DNA of 64,000 nucleotides. It comes from Blepharisma stoltei. Taxonomy: Eukaryota > Ciliophora > Heterotrichea > Heterotrichida > Blepharismidae. Where the stretch lies: contig CAJZBQ010000052.1 of NCBI GenBank assembly GCA_914767885.1, positions 590,501 through 654,500 of the forward strand, read 5' to 3'. The notes under the pieces were generated by a model. That model saw only the letters and a program-made list of their open reading frames with translations, was not told the DNA's origin and ran no database searches. Positions 42,511-53,342 of the stretch are shown here, in pieces (within the stretch, counting starts at the first letter, position 1; each line of letters starts with the position of its first letter). Position numbers and translations under genes: made by a program.

Positions 42511-44530
42511 TTATTTACTCCCCCCCCCTCCGTGAGTGAACAAAACCATTAGAAAAATCGGCATTTTTTGCCCAAAAACCCACCCTCCGTGAGTGAACAA
42601 AAATGTTTATAATAGAAAAATTTTTTATGGGAAAAAATTTTGATATATAAGTGATAATTAGCATAATGAAATCTAGAGCTAATTCTGTTTAATTTTAAAC
42701 AAATTGCGTTTTAAAACATAAATTTTATAAATTAAATTAATATTTGCTTTCAATTTTTGCGAATTTAGGATTTTTTAAAATTTCGAAAAAAAAAAATGTT
42801 TTATAAAATTTATATATAAAAATTTTTTAAAAAAAAAAAATTAACCCCCCTCCGTGAGTGAACAAAAATTTTTTTTGTTCACTCACGGAGGGGGGGGGGA
42901 GTTAGGTGACCCTGGACTTGTAAGATTTCGAGGACTTTTCGGGTCAGAATAAGAAGAAAAGAAATCAGCGACCCCATCCCATCGCTCAGTTTTCTTTAAA
43001 TTAGGTATCACATATTCTTCAAATCTACTTGGCAGACGTTGTGATTCTGGAGATTTGCTGCGGCTTAAACTTTTGCTGTATTATGGCGTTTGTACCGCTA
43101 TAGATTGCCTTTGCGAGGGTTCTCTCAGCAGCTTGGAGTTCTGACGAGCCACCTAAAGGTGACGAGTCAGCTCCAAGTTGACAAATCCTTGCAAAAGGAG
43201 GGGCTTGTCAGAGCTCCAAGTTGCTGCGGAGAGCCCCCTCAAAGGCAATCTATAGCGGTACACAGACGCTATATCATTACTCATTATTTTTTCTTCTCTT
43301 CAGTCTATCCTCTTTTATTGCAGGCTTATTTTTATCCCATTTTCCTCTGCTTGACAAAGGAGGATCATATGAGAAATCTTCAGTCTCAATAGTTTCTTTC
43401 GGACTATGAGTCACTGCAGTCGAAATTTGCTGGTTCAATAAAGCAAGCCTTGAGTTTTGTTTGTCTAAAACTGATAATAATTGTTGGCTTTCCCCAATAA
43501 GTTTTGAATATTCATCTTCATCTTTAAAAGAAGGTTCATATTTTTCAGCTAAAGAAGGGTAGTGGCTGCTTATTAAGGTATTAAAAGTTCTGTCAGTTTG
43601 GGTCTGAATAAATTTATCTGATATTTGTTTATTCTGATCTAAAGATGCAGCTCTTGCTCGAGGAGAATTTATATAATAAGAATCACAGTCATAAAGAGTA
43701 TTCGTGGCTTCTTCTTTCGATCTTTCTATCTTAGAAATCTTTGCATGATGAAAATTCCTTAAAGGGGAATTTTTTCTTATCCCATAATAATTTATCAAAT
43801 CCACAATAAATTTCATCATTTTTAGCAGCACATCAGGGAATTCTTGTTTTTCTATTGCCTCTCGTAATTTTTTAGAACAAGTTACTCTTGATTTAAACAT
43901 AGTGTACACACTTGGAGAATGATGCACTTTTTCAATTATATAATTTACGTACTGCATAATTTTACCTAACACCCCTAATGATTCATCTTCAAATTTCCTT
44001 TCAGCTTCTTTTACATAATTACTGCTCACTAATTCTTTTCTCAATGCTTGATTAGCAGCTTGCAACTGCTCCCATCCATTTACCTGCATTTTTAAAGCTT
44101 CTGTCAGCTCTCTGATCCTGCTTTCCTGTTCATTTAGTATCTTGCTTTTCTCATGATTCATTTTTTTCAATTTTTTAAGTTCTTCTTGTAAAGCCTCACT
44201 TTTGACTTTTAATTCTTCAGTTAGTCTAATTGCTTTTCGCCCATTAATAATTTCTGCTTCAAAGCTTTGCAATCTTTCACGCAGATGTTTTTCTATGTAG
44301 TCTTTTTCTGAAAAACTGGTTTTTAAGGCTTCTCTGAGTGCGTCTCTTTCTTTTCGAAGTGATGATATTGCTTCAGTTGCTTTTGATAAGTCTTGTTTCA
44401 TTAACTCAAATTTTGAGCTTTCGTGACTTTTGGAAGAATCGTATTTTCTATCGGTATAGCTATAAGACGATTCTATTAGATCGTCAGTTTGAAAAGGCAT
44501 ATGCAAATCGATATTGCGGCGATATGACAT
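42511..44530 (-). CDS. Hypothetical coiled-coil protein
   Basis: Not recognised by family. It starts at 44530 (MSYRRNIDLHMPFQTDD), with a long coiled coil from about 40 to 180 (SSLRKERDALREALKTSF, LQEELKKLKKMNHEKSK, QAANQALRKELVS). A helical domain follows (KIMQYVNYIIEKVHHSPS, LLKMMKFIVDLINYYG), then a Ser-rich tail. A hairpin IES (43081-43279) is removed to join KNNEY to SKSLSRSKSPE. A family B MITE (42518-42901) sits at the very end: excision gives SPK then TAA at 42511. About 605 residues. Likely ciliary or centrosomal structural protein, by inference. Confidence 0.6.
42518..42901. mobile_element. Family B MITE overlapping the last codons of a gene
   Basis: 384 bp, TTA duplication (42515-42517, 42902-42904). 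Outer motif at 42518, inner direct copy at about 42581, terminal hairpin 42842-42901. The interior closely matches the other B copies. It lies three codons before the stop of the minus-strand coiled-coil gene. Confidence 0.9.
43081..43279. other. Hairpin IES in coiled-coil gene
   Basis: 199 bp, TA-bounded (43079-43080, 43278-43279). Long inverted arms (TACCGCTATAGATTGCCTTT and AAAGGCAATCTATAGCGGTA) and an inner palindrome around CAGCTTGGAG/CTCCAAG. Removal is in frame. Confidence 0.8.
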
Positions 44531-44554
44531 TAACTCTTAATTTATATTAACAAG

Positions 44555-44839
44555 CTAAAAGAAAGGCTCACCTAGCGCTTTGGCGAGGTCTGCAGCTGAC
44601 TTTAAAGCTGCGTGGTTAATTTTCTTTTTGAATGGGACGTCATTTTCCCGATACATGCGGGAAAGAGAAGGCAGTGAAGGGATTCTTCCTTTGCTACTTA
44701 TTGTAGGAGCTTCAGTCCAATCCACGCTGCTGTTTTTTTGCTTTTTTCTTCTAGCTAGAGTTCCTTGTCTTTGCATTTTTGCAAGCTCTTTCTGCTTTTC
44801 TACCTTACTGACTTTATGAAGCAACAAGTCAAAAGTCAT
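44555..44839 (-). CDS. Small basic hypothetical protein (94 residues)
   Basis: Not recognised. Starts MTFDLLLHKVSKVEKQKE, with a basic middle (QRQGTLARRKKQKN) and a C-terminus ALKSAADLAKALGEPFF. The frame stays open about 100 nt upstream of the ATG without another ATG. It sits between two minus-strand genes with short spacers. Confidence 0.45.
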   Translation of the reverse strand: MTFDLLLHKVSKVEKQKELAKMQRQGTLARRKKQKNSSVDWTEAPTISSKGRIPSLPSLSRMYRENDVPFKKKINHAALKSAADLAKALGEPFF

Positions 44840-44946
44840 GAGCCCATTTTTTGCATTTTTTACAGTATATTGTTTGGTTATACCCAGTTTTAATGAATAA
44901 ATATTTCTCTTGTTTATTAGTATTGGTCCATAGTGAATATAATAAA

Positions 44947-47900
44947 TTAGTCATTATTTACTATAGATTGGCATATATCTTCTTTTTTCTTTGTTGCTAG
45001 TGCAGCTACTCTTGGGCTTGTTATGCTAAATTGATGATTCCCATGATCATAGTCAAAATCGCTGCTAAGTTTCACTGCATTTTGTGGAGTTATGAAGTTC
45101 CTCGCTTCTTCATAAACCCTCGGATCTTCAAAAGTTACTTGTCCTACCACTTTTTCTTTTTTTTGTAACTTTTCATAAATTTCTTTGAATTCTTCTTCAT
45201 CTCTTTTAATAAATTTATTAACATCTAAATAAAAATGCCAAGGGACGTGGTGTTCCAGCTCTTTTTTAGAAAGGACTTTGTTTTTAATAGTCCCCATTCC
45301 TTGTTGCAAGCACCCAACTACCCTTCCATCTTCAGCTGAAATAATTTTCGCAGTTTTATCATAGCTTGTAGTAATAATGGTCTCATTTTCTCTGATTAAA
45401 AATACATGTCTAATACACTCTGTATGAAGTTTTATTGAAAATAAGACTACAAGCGTATCATTAGGGATATCTGGGGCTGCCAATATAGATTTATTTACCA
45501 ATGACATCATTTTGTTTTCCCTTCCATCAGTAGATAATGGCTCGATATCAAGGATATCAATTATTCCTTTAAATGAGAGGGCTTGAAAATTTCCTCGGTC
45601 ATCACCTGTAAATAGTATATGTTTAGGCAATAAATAAGAAATCCCTTGGACCACAGGAGAAATAAAATGGTGTGATTTTGATGGAAATTGGTCTCTGAGG
45701 CGCACTCCTACGGAACAGGCAGGGTTCATCCTGATGAAGCTGAAAATAGGGTTCTGTCCTTTTTGAAGTAGGCCTTCAGGCTTAGGGATGCCTTGCCTTT
45801 AGGAAGTTTTGTTGCTCTCCGAAGGTTTTCCTGTCCATGCCATGTAGGCTAGACCAATTTTGTCTACCATATAGTCTTTCCTTGTCGGGATCATCGGAGC
45901 ACTCTACAGGCGGTGACTCTATCCTGAGGAGGTGATCCCTTGGACTGGTGGTTCAGATTTGAAAATCTAAATGGTGACCTTTGTGATGAAGGCTGTTATT
46001 TTGGAGCCAACACTAAGCAAAGGCTAGTGGGCTTGCCCACTTATGCCAATTTAATCGTTTAAGTTTAATTGGACCACAGAAGTAATTCCATCAAGATCTC
46101 TATTTGTATAGGAAAATATTTTGAAATATTTATACGGTAGAGGGTGTAGTGCCCACAAGATAACTTCTCCAAGAGAATCACAAGCAATAATAAGCGGCAT
46201 TCTATCAATAACTTGTATTACTGTGAGCTCTCCTTGATGCACCATTGGCTGGCCTGCATAAGTTGCGTCTTCAGTATCCCAAATATGAATTACCCCTTCA
46301 CTAGTCCCAATAATTAAAATTTCTAAATAATACGCAAACTTGATAACTGGTATTACGCACCCTAAGTTATCAATAGTTTGCAGCACAACTGAGTCGCTTA
46401 ATGATTTGTCTTCATGTATCACAATTGTCATATCTAATGATCCAGTCGCTATATATTGAGCTTTTTCTGAGCTCGCTATACAGTTGACTTCTCCTTTGTG
46501 GTCTGTGAGCTGCTTCATTAATGCACCGTTTTTTATATTGTATACACTTGTGTGGCCTTTTATATCCCCAATAAAAACTCTTTTTTCTCACCCATCAATT
46601 TCTACACAAGAGATTTCGCTTTCGGCTGATGCTGCGTACATGTTTTCAGGCTTTCCTGTGAAGGCGTTCCAAACTTTGACTTTATTTGTGATAGGGGTAA
46701 TAAATTTGTAGTAGTTTGGGGTGTAAAATGAAGCTAGAGGCATACCGTCGTCCACGAAATTTGGGTTTAGATTTTTATCATAGTCATAAAAAGCGAGTCC
46801 TTTCCCACCGAAAACGATCCTTTCTTGTTTTTTTAGGAAGGTAAAATCTGATATCTAAATTTCCATTGAATATTTATATAGCTTATATAATAAAAAATAA
46901 TTCATTAAAAATAGGATAAAGAAAAACGGGTGCCTGACTGTTTTTCTTCTAAATTAAAAGTTTGTACACAGCTGAGGTTTCGAATATCCCATACCTTTAC
47001 CCAGCCATCTATATCAGCAGATATCACCTGTGGACTGTCTGGCAAAACTTTAACTCCTACTAATGAAGAATTGTGGCCTTCTATTTTAAATGCAACAGTG
47101 TCTATATATGGATTTCATACATAAATATCATGATCAAAACCAGCTGAAAACAATAGTCGATATTCAGAATTAAATGCAAGATTTAGCACACCTTTTGTAT
47201 GGCTCCCATAAATCCTTCGAGGTGTTGCAGAAATCATATCTCAAAGAATCACTCTGCGGTCTTGTGAGCAAGAAAACAAAAATTCAAGCTTGGGGACTGC
47301 TATTAAGTCTGTGACCATATCTTCATGGCCTTCTTTTAACACTTTTATAGGCTCATTTCTCTTTTTTTCTTCAAAATTTCATATGTTTATAGCCCCGGTA
47401 TTGTCTCCGGAATATAAAATTCCGTGGCTGCTGTTTCAGGCCATGCTTCTTTGGGGACTTTTTGCATAAAGAATTGGGTATCCGCCCTTATAGTTGAGGG
47501 AATGAAAATTGGACCCATTTGAACACCAAGTCCTGATGGTTCCATCATTGCAGCTTGTAAGTAAAAATTGGTATTCTGGCTCAGGTAAAAAAATGGCGTT
47601 ATGGACTATAGCTTTTTTAGGTCCTCTATATGGTATACCGTCCTTTTCTCCACCTATATATTGTGATTCTTCATTTTTTACCTGTAAATCTCTGCCCATT
47701 ACTTGTCCTGTCTCTGGGTGGTAAAATTTCACGATATTTGAATAATCTTCAATTACTCCAATTCTGTCTAAAGCTTCTAGGTTTATTAACTTTTCAATAA
47801 TTCCTTCAGAGTTGTAAGCAGGCTTTACAGAACTTAAAGAGTAGTTTTTTATGGAATCGACCCTTGTTTTTTTCATTGCATTCAGTGTTGTAGCTTTTTC

Positions 47901-48367
47901 TATTATGTAATTCGTAAATTTAATTATCAATTTTCTCAGTTTTAAAAAAACTTTAATAGTTTTTTTAAAAATGCTATGTCTATAAAAAAAATTGTGCTAT
48001 TAGGCAGGAAATAAAGAATTCAATTTTGACTAATTTATAGACCCATAAATTCATCCCAATCTAATCTACCGTTTCCATTCATATCAATATCTCTTGAAAG
48101 TTGCAATAGTAGCTTTACTATAACTTTATCTCTGTTTTGTAAAGTCGGTTTTCAGTGTTTTAAATAGTTTCTTATTATAACAACGAACTCTTCTAGTTTC
48201 AGCTCTCCATTTCTGCTCTCAAATTCTATTTTTAAAGAACTTATAGTAAAAGGATCAAAATTCATAGTCAGGTCTAGCAAAAGCTCTTCCTCGATTTCGA
48301 GTTTGTTTGAATAAGAAGTGCGTGGTGTGAGAGGTTCTGGACCTTTATGGGAGATTCGTTTTGACAT
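44947..48367 (-). CDS. EF-hand plus WD40-repeat protein, WDR49/WDR64/EFCAB8-like
   Basis: It starts at 48367 (MSKRISHKGPEPLTPR). Helical EF-hand region with one good loop (DIDMNGNGRLDWDE, about residue 95), then FTNYIIEKATTLN and a long series of WD repeats (VIEDYSNIVKFYHPETG, LLTSCNDGTIRTWCSNG, FLFSCSQDRRVILWDM, LLFSAGFDHDIYVWNP, VISADIDGWVKVWDI, YIATGSLDMTIVI, IIGTSEGVIHIWDTED, TIITTSYDKTAKII). This layout matches ciliary/sperm-tail EF-hand WD proteins. Three IESs are removed in frame: 47945-48039, 46854-46918 and 45771-46067. TGA is Trp throughout. About 985 residues. An axonemal role is inferred from the family. Confidence 0.8.
45771..46067. other. 297-bp IES in EF-hand/WD40 gene
   Basis: TA-bounded (45769-45770, 46066-46067). 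More GC-rich than typical IESs here, without clear inverted ends, so it may be a decayed retroelement. Removal joins S-V-V-Q-L to L-Q-K-G-Q-N-P in frame. Confidence 0.7.
46854..46918. other. 65-bp TA-bounded IES in EF-hand/WD40 gene
   Basis: AT-rich, TA at 46852-46853 and 46917-46918. Removal joins T-R-F-S-L to S-D-F-T-F in frame. Confidence 0.7.
47945..48039. other. 95-bp TA-bounded IES in EF-hand/WD40 gene
   Basis: TA at 47943-47944 and 48038-48039. It contains in-frame stops. Removal joins E-F-M-G-L to K-L-R-K-L-I-I between the EF-hand and the WD repeats. Confidence 0.7.
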
Positions 48368-48758
48368 TTAAAAAAATCAAATTTAAGATGGATTTTTCTT
48401 GGATTTAAGAGATGCATTGTTATATTAGGCGATTTTTGACAAATATTCGCCTTTTTAAAATAACCTGTTTTAGGTTTTTTTTGGACACCTATTTTGGGGA
48501 TCGCAAAAAGTTGTGAAGTAATTCAAAAAACGGCAAAATTTTCAAAAAAGCGGTTAAAAAGTTGTAAAATTTTGCGATCTTGACAATTATTTCCGCAAAT
48601 TTACAATTTTTGCTATTTTTAATTGTGCTTGTAATTTTTAGATTTTTTGAAAATTTTGCCGTTTTTGACTTCCACTTTTGCCAATTTTGTCTCCCCGAAA
48701 TCGGCCTTTTTTTAAGTATGCTAAAATTTATTATCCATTGATTATATACTAATTATTT
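48368..48758. repeat. Intergenic hairpin element
   Basis: Inverted arms of about 60-100 bp around 48498-48550 and 48645-48700 (ACGGCAAAATTTTCAAAAAA against its complement, outer GGGGATCGCAAAA / TTTTGTCTCCCC). Same style as the hairpin IESs inside genes. No gene here. Confidence 0.6.
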
Positions 48759-49649
48759 TTATTCCTTAAATCTCTTGCAAGGACTCTCAAGTTGTGAGTC
48801 TGTAGCAACCTTTCTTTTCAAATTTTGGCTTTGAAATGGCAAAGAATCTTGAGAAAACACAACCTCAATTGCATTTGCCAAATTTCTCGAAACTTCGACT
48901 GATTGAGAAAACTCTTCTGTTTTATTGATTTTGTCAGAAAGATTTATCTTCAATAGCTCCATATCTCTATCATTATACTTTGTCCTTGTCAAGCATCTCT
49001 TTTTCTCAGAATGAGACCATATTGATTGCTGAGACGATAATATAAATCCACGGTTTAGCTCAGACGACGAATTTTCTACTTCATTAATAATAGACAGATC
49101 TTTAGAATTTCATTGAGAATTAGCCAAATCATTAATTTGAGGAGTCTGTGATGGCGTGATATATATAGATTTCTGTGATATTGTGGAATATTCCCCAAAA
49201 TGCAGCTCAACCTTGGCTGGTGTGTTGATAATTTCAAGCGAATTTTCTGATAATTCTTGCAGGGGAGATTCAGCTATAGTCGATAACGAGCTTTTTGGGT
49301 GAATATTTTGCTTTTGAGCACTATCAGGGAGCTTTCAAAACTGAGATTTAAATAATGTTTGGCTTGATGATTTTCTTGATTTTTTTGCACTAGAGAGGTC
49401 TTGGCTTAATTTTTGTTTATTTATGTTCTCAGGTTTCAAAGAAGAACTGCACGTAGAAGCAGAAGGCATTAGGTCTATAAAGCTTGATTTTTGGCAATCG
49501 CTCGTTATGTATAAAGACTGGCTTAGGCTTCTTGATACAGTCAGAGAAGAGTCTGAGTTTTCTTTATTTTCGTCAAGCTGCTTATTTACTTTTAAATCTG
49601 TCACAGGAGAGTTGTGGCGACGTGAGATTTCAGTTTGTATCACTTCCAT
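48759..49649 (-). CDS. Hypothetical Ser/Asn-rich protein
   Basis: About 296 residues read through three TGA (Trp) codons. Starts MEVIQTEISRRHNSPVTDLK. Low complexity, Ser-rich, with a KEN-box-like DENKENSDSS (about 26-35) and a basic C-terminus (LKRKVATDSQL, CKRFKE) that could be a nuclear localisation signal. No domain recognised. A cell-cycle-regulated n nuclear protein is possible but speculative. Confidence 0.5.
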
Positions 49650-49947
49650 TATTTGAATTTAAAATAGATTAATTTGCATTTTTAATTTAAAGTTATCGAA
49701 AATGGCTATTTAAATATTTATTAAAAATAGTTAATTAAAATTATATTCAGAAAATTACTTACTCCTAATTGTCAAAGTTTAGAAAACAATTAATCAAATT
49801 TATCTAGAATCAAAATTCAATAAGAATTTCCTAGAGATTTATTTCATTGCTAATAAATTTTGCTCATTAACAGTATTTTTCCAAAATGTAGGATTTACCA
49901 ATGGTTTCACTTGCTTAGGTATAGGAAGTTAATACATTAGCCATAAT
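49650..49947. other. Short AT-rich intergenic region
   Basis: 298 bp between minus-strand genes. Nothing recognised. Confidence 0.4.
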
Positions 49948-51363
49948 TTACATCATGCCCTCATCCTGTGAATAATTTGAAGATGGTGCAGTTGATTTCT
50001 TGGAAAAAGGTGAAGAAAACTCAGAGTCTGGGAATACTGACTTCGAGGAATTTTTAGGTGATAATATTACAGTCTTTACTAAAGTCGGGTACATAGTAAA
50101 AAAGAATGGATGTCTCAGCGCTTCTTGTGCTGTGATTCGTTTATTCGGCTCAAGTTGCAGCATTTTATCAATTAAGTCAATGAAATATTGATTACTTATA
50201 TAGTCCTCCTGTCATATCCCGTATTTTTCTATAAACTCTCCAATTGACTTTGGTTTCGAACTTTTCGGCTTATAAGGCTCCAGCATTGTAATTTTTTCCC
50301 CGATATTAAAATACTGGGCTGCCTTTTGGCTGTTTCTGATCATATTTTTATTAGGGAATCCCCTCAAATTCACAATCCTCTGCATTTGGTCATAACTATT
50401 ACAGCCCGGGAATAATGGTCTTCCAGTATGCATTTCTATCAAAATGCAGCCTAAGCTCCACATGTCAATTTGATTATTATAAGGGAGTCCCAATAGCACC
50501 TCAGGGGCTCTGTAATACCTGCTTTGTGCACATTTAAACTGAGCTTCTGCGCCTTTATAAGAACTTCCAAAGTCAATAATTTTTATTCCAGCCTTGTCAA
50601 CTGTTTTCAGCATAATATTTTCTGGTTTTAAATCACTATGTATAACTCGCATATTCGGAAGTGCTAGCAAGCTTAAGCCAGTTATAGGTGTTTTCCCTAT
50701 ATAGCCCGATAAGGGCCGTGGGTTCTCCTTGGAATCCCTCTGCTGGCTGAACCAACTAGTGAATTGGTCAAACCAACGCACTGAGTTGGTCTGACCAACA
50801 GAGGGATTCCACGGAGAACCCACGGCCCTTATCGGGCCATATAAGGAAAACCCCTATAGCAGCTGCCACGCGAAAATTCTAATTGTCTCAAGAGGGAAGC
50901 CTTGGAAATTAGTTTCTTTTAAAAGCTGGTAGAAGTCTTTGGCTAAATACTCAAACACGATACATGTGACACCTCTTCAAATAAAAGTGTCCAGCATTTT
51001 TACAAAAAAACCTTCTTCTTGGTCTACTTCTCTTAAAAAACCAAGAATTTCAATTTCACTTTTGGCTTGGGACTGGAATAGAGGCTCATTTCGGATAATT
51101 TTGATGGCGACTGCTTGTTTGGTAGAATAATCGAGTGCTTTGACGACTTTTCCGAATGCGCCTTTGCCAATTGAGCATATAACTTCATATCGCCCATTGT
51201 TGAGCAAGGTACCCTTTTCTATCTTCCCTTTTGAAAGTAAGGTATCATCAAGATCGCTTGGAATTGATGCGAAATCTTTGCTCTGATCATTTTGAGATAA
51301 AGCTAGAGAAGAGAGCGCATCACAAAGAGAAGAGCTTGTTGAAGTGAGTGAGTCGGAATCCAT
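49948..51363 (-). CDS. DYRK-family (CMGC) protein kinase
   Basis: It starts at 51363 (MDSDSLTSTSSSLCD). Kinase domain: NNGRYEVICSIGKGAFGKVVKA (Gly loop), AVAIKII (ATP-binding Lys), HSDLKPENIML (catalytic loop), IIDFGSSYKG (DFG), SRYYRAPEVLLGLPYNNQID, MWSLGCILIEMHTGRPLFPG. The DYRK/HIPK features are the SRYYRAPE form and DFGSS. A hairpin IES (50685-50858) splits the domain; removal joins F-A-W-Q-L-L to T-G-L-S-L-L in frame. The usual autophosphorylated Tyr-x-Tyr before QSR is absent (QFKCAQSRYYRAPE), so the activation mechanism must differ. The C-terminal tail is Ser-rich. About 413 residues. Confidence 0.85.
50685..50858. other. Hairpin IES in DYRK-family kinase
   Basis: 174 bp, TA-bounded (50683-50684, 50857-50858). 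Long perfect arms (CCCGATAAGGGCCGTGGGTT and its complement) and a second palindromic core around GGAATCCCTCTG/CAGAGGGATTCC. Removal restores the kinase domain. Confidence 0.85.
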
Positions 51364-51459
51364 TTTTTATTGGACTGAAAGAATACTCCAGATTGCGAAG
51401 AAGAAAAACAAAAGAAATAAATTGTAGTTTTAATACAAAGGGGTAAAAGAAAAAACTAA

Positions 51460-51998
51460 CTCCCCCCATCCTTGATCGAACGATTGACTGCAAAAATTAT
51501 TAAAAATTGGGAAAATTAACCCCCATCCTTGATCGAACGATTTTCATATCATGCAAATTTTTATATATATAAAAAATATATTAGTTATCAAAAGCTTGGG
51601 AAGATGTACATAATGAAGTTGTTTTCAGAGACTTTGAGACGACAGAAAGCTACGGAATCAACCATCCGAAGTGATTTAGTCATCAACCTAGGCTAAAACT
51701 CAATAATCTAATAAAATAGAGATTCTTTAAAATTTAAAAAACAAAATTTTAATTCAATAAGAAACAAATTAAAATTTATAGGGGTACTAATAAATTAAAA
51801 TATTAAAAATTATATTTTTATGAAATTAATTCAATCTTTTGCTGTAAAAATAATTATTAAAACTCTTAATCCTCTTATTTAAAATTAAATAAAAAAATGC
51901 ATATATATATATTTTTTATTTTATATATATAAATTTTTTTCCCAAAACAATTTTTTTTAACCCCATCCTTGAGCCGTTCGATCAAGGATGGGGAGGAC
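51460..51998. mobile_element. Family S MITE upstream of the DYRK gene
   Basis: 539 bp, TAA at both sides (51457-51459, 51999-52001). Outer motif 51463, inner direct copy 51518-51541, right hairpin 51959-51993 (CCCCATCCTTGA...TCAAGGATGGGG). The right end carries two extra bases (GGGGAGGAC), so this copy is slightly degenerate. Confidence 0.8.
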
Positions 51999-52884
51999 TA
52001 AGCAAAAAAAGAGACTTTTGGGGAAACGATTTGCAAAAAGGAAATTATATGGAGGGAAATGGTTATAAAATAGGCAGGATTTAGAAAAGGTCTCAAAAAT
52101 AGTTATAGGAAGATGGGCGTGAACTTTAATTATAGAAAAAGAAATGTAGATCGGTATCATATATAAAAAGAATTTAGGGCTAGTAAATTTAGTTATTGGG
52201 TTATTTGTGATGATATCGTCATTATTTAAGTTATAACTAATAATCATGATAAATTTATTTTAAGTATAAAATAAGATTAATTATTAATTCAAAAAATATA
52301 ATTTGCGTTCATAGAACAATTAATCTATTAGGATTGTGACTGTGAGAGTTTTTATCATATGAATATATGCACACAAATTAATTTACTTTTATTTCTGATT
52401 TACTAAATTCTGCTTTTTAATTAAAAAATTTATAACAGAAAGAAACATTTTCATAGAAATCCCGCACATACTAGAAAATTCCTATTAGAATTGGTGCGCT
52501 TATATAAATTGTTAATAAAATACATTGAGTTTAATATCAAAAAATTCCCCTAATATTTGCTCAAAAATTTATATACAAAAACAATTAAAAATAAGAAGTC
52601 AGCTTAAATATCAGAAATGTTTTAATCTGTTTTTACAATATCTATGGCTATTTATGCTGTGATCGAAAGATAAGCATCAAGATCAAACTATATCAGCCTT
52701 AAGCTTTATTGTTTTATTTTATATATTTCTTATAAAAACCTGATTTTAAATATCGGGATATCTCCTCAATAAATATAATTTTAATTTTTTAGCATTAAAT
52801 CTCAATATTATTTATTTTTTAGCTTTTTGACTTCATACACCAGAATGGAGGAGAAATCAAGCATGTCAGAGATAAAAAGAGTTT
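51999..52884. other. AT-rich intergenic region
   Basis: About 890 bp between divergent genes. No supported gene, repeat or hairpin. Confidence 0.4.
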
Positions 52885-52901
52885 TAATAAATCCTAAATC
52901 A

Positions 52902-53320
52902 TTACATTACATTATTATCTATATCGTTTAACGTCCACTACGGGGTAGCCGTTACTCCAGGGCTGCCACCATATTTATCCACGTGTCAGGCCCATAGACC
53001 TCTGGACTGATCCACTTCGTTACACACAAGGCACGGGTAAATACGATGTTCCGGCTTCGATGGGCTGCGTTCGCCTCGCGCTCCTAGACTCAGCTCCTGC
53101 GCGTGTTCCGCCTAAGGTCACCTTCCTCGGGTGTGCTGAGAGGTAAAACTTCGAGCCTCTTGATGCACTTGGAGCAGTGCCTCGGCTTATCTGCCAGAGT
53201 TAAATTCCTATTGCTGTACAGAAGTTCTCAGAAGAAAACCTAATTCCATAAATAAAATTGCTTGAGGGAGAGAAAATTAGCAGAGCTAATTTCACTCGAA
53301 CCGAATGCCATTTTTTATTA
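52902..53320 (-). mobile_element. SINE-like retroelement, family B, just upstream of the CTD phosphatase start
   Basis: 419 bp flanked by a perfect 17-bp duplication TAATAAATCCTAAATCA (52885-52901, 53321-53337). Tail ATTACATTACATTATTA at the left, so it reads on the minus strand. Shares GCTCCTGCGCGTGTTCCGCC and GAACCGAATGCCATTTT with 61389-61822. Confidence 0.85.
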
Positions 53321-53342
53321 TAATAAATCCTAAATCAGTAAT

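Noticed and set aside
42518-42901. C/G runs (CCCCCCCC, GGGGGGGGGG) as telomere or G-quadruplex signals
   Set aside because: They are the fixed caps of MITE ends, occur in inverted pairs around a TNA duplication, and are not tandem telomere repeats.
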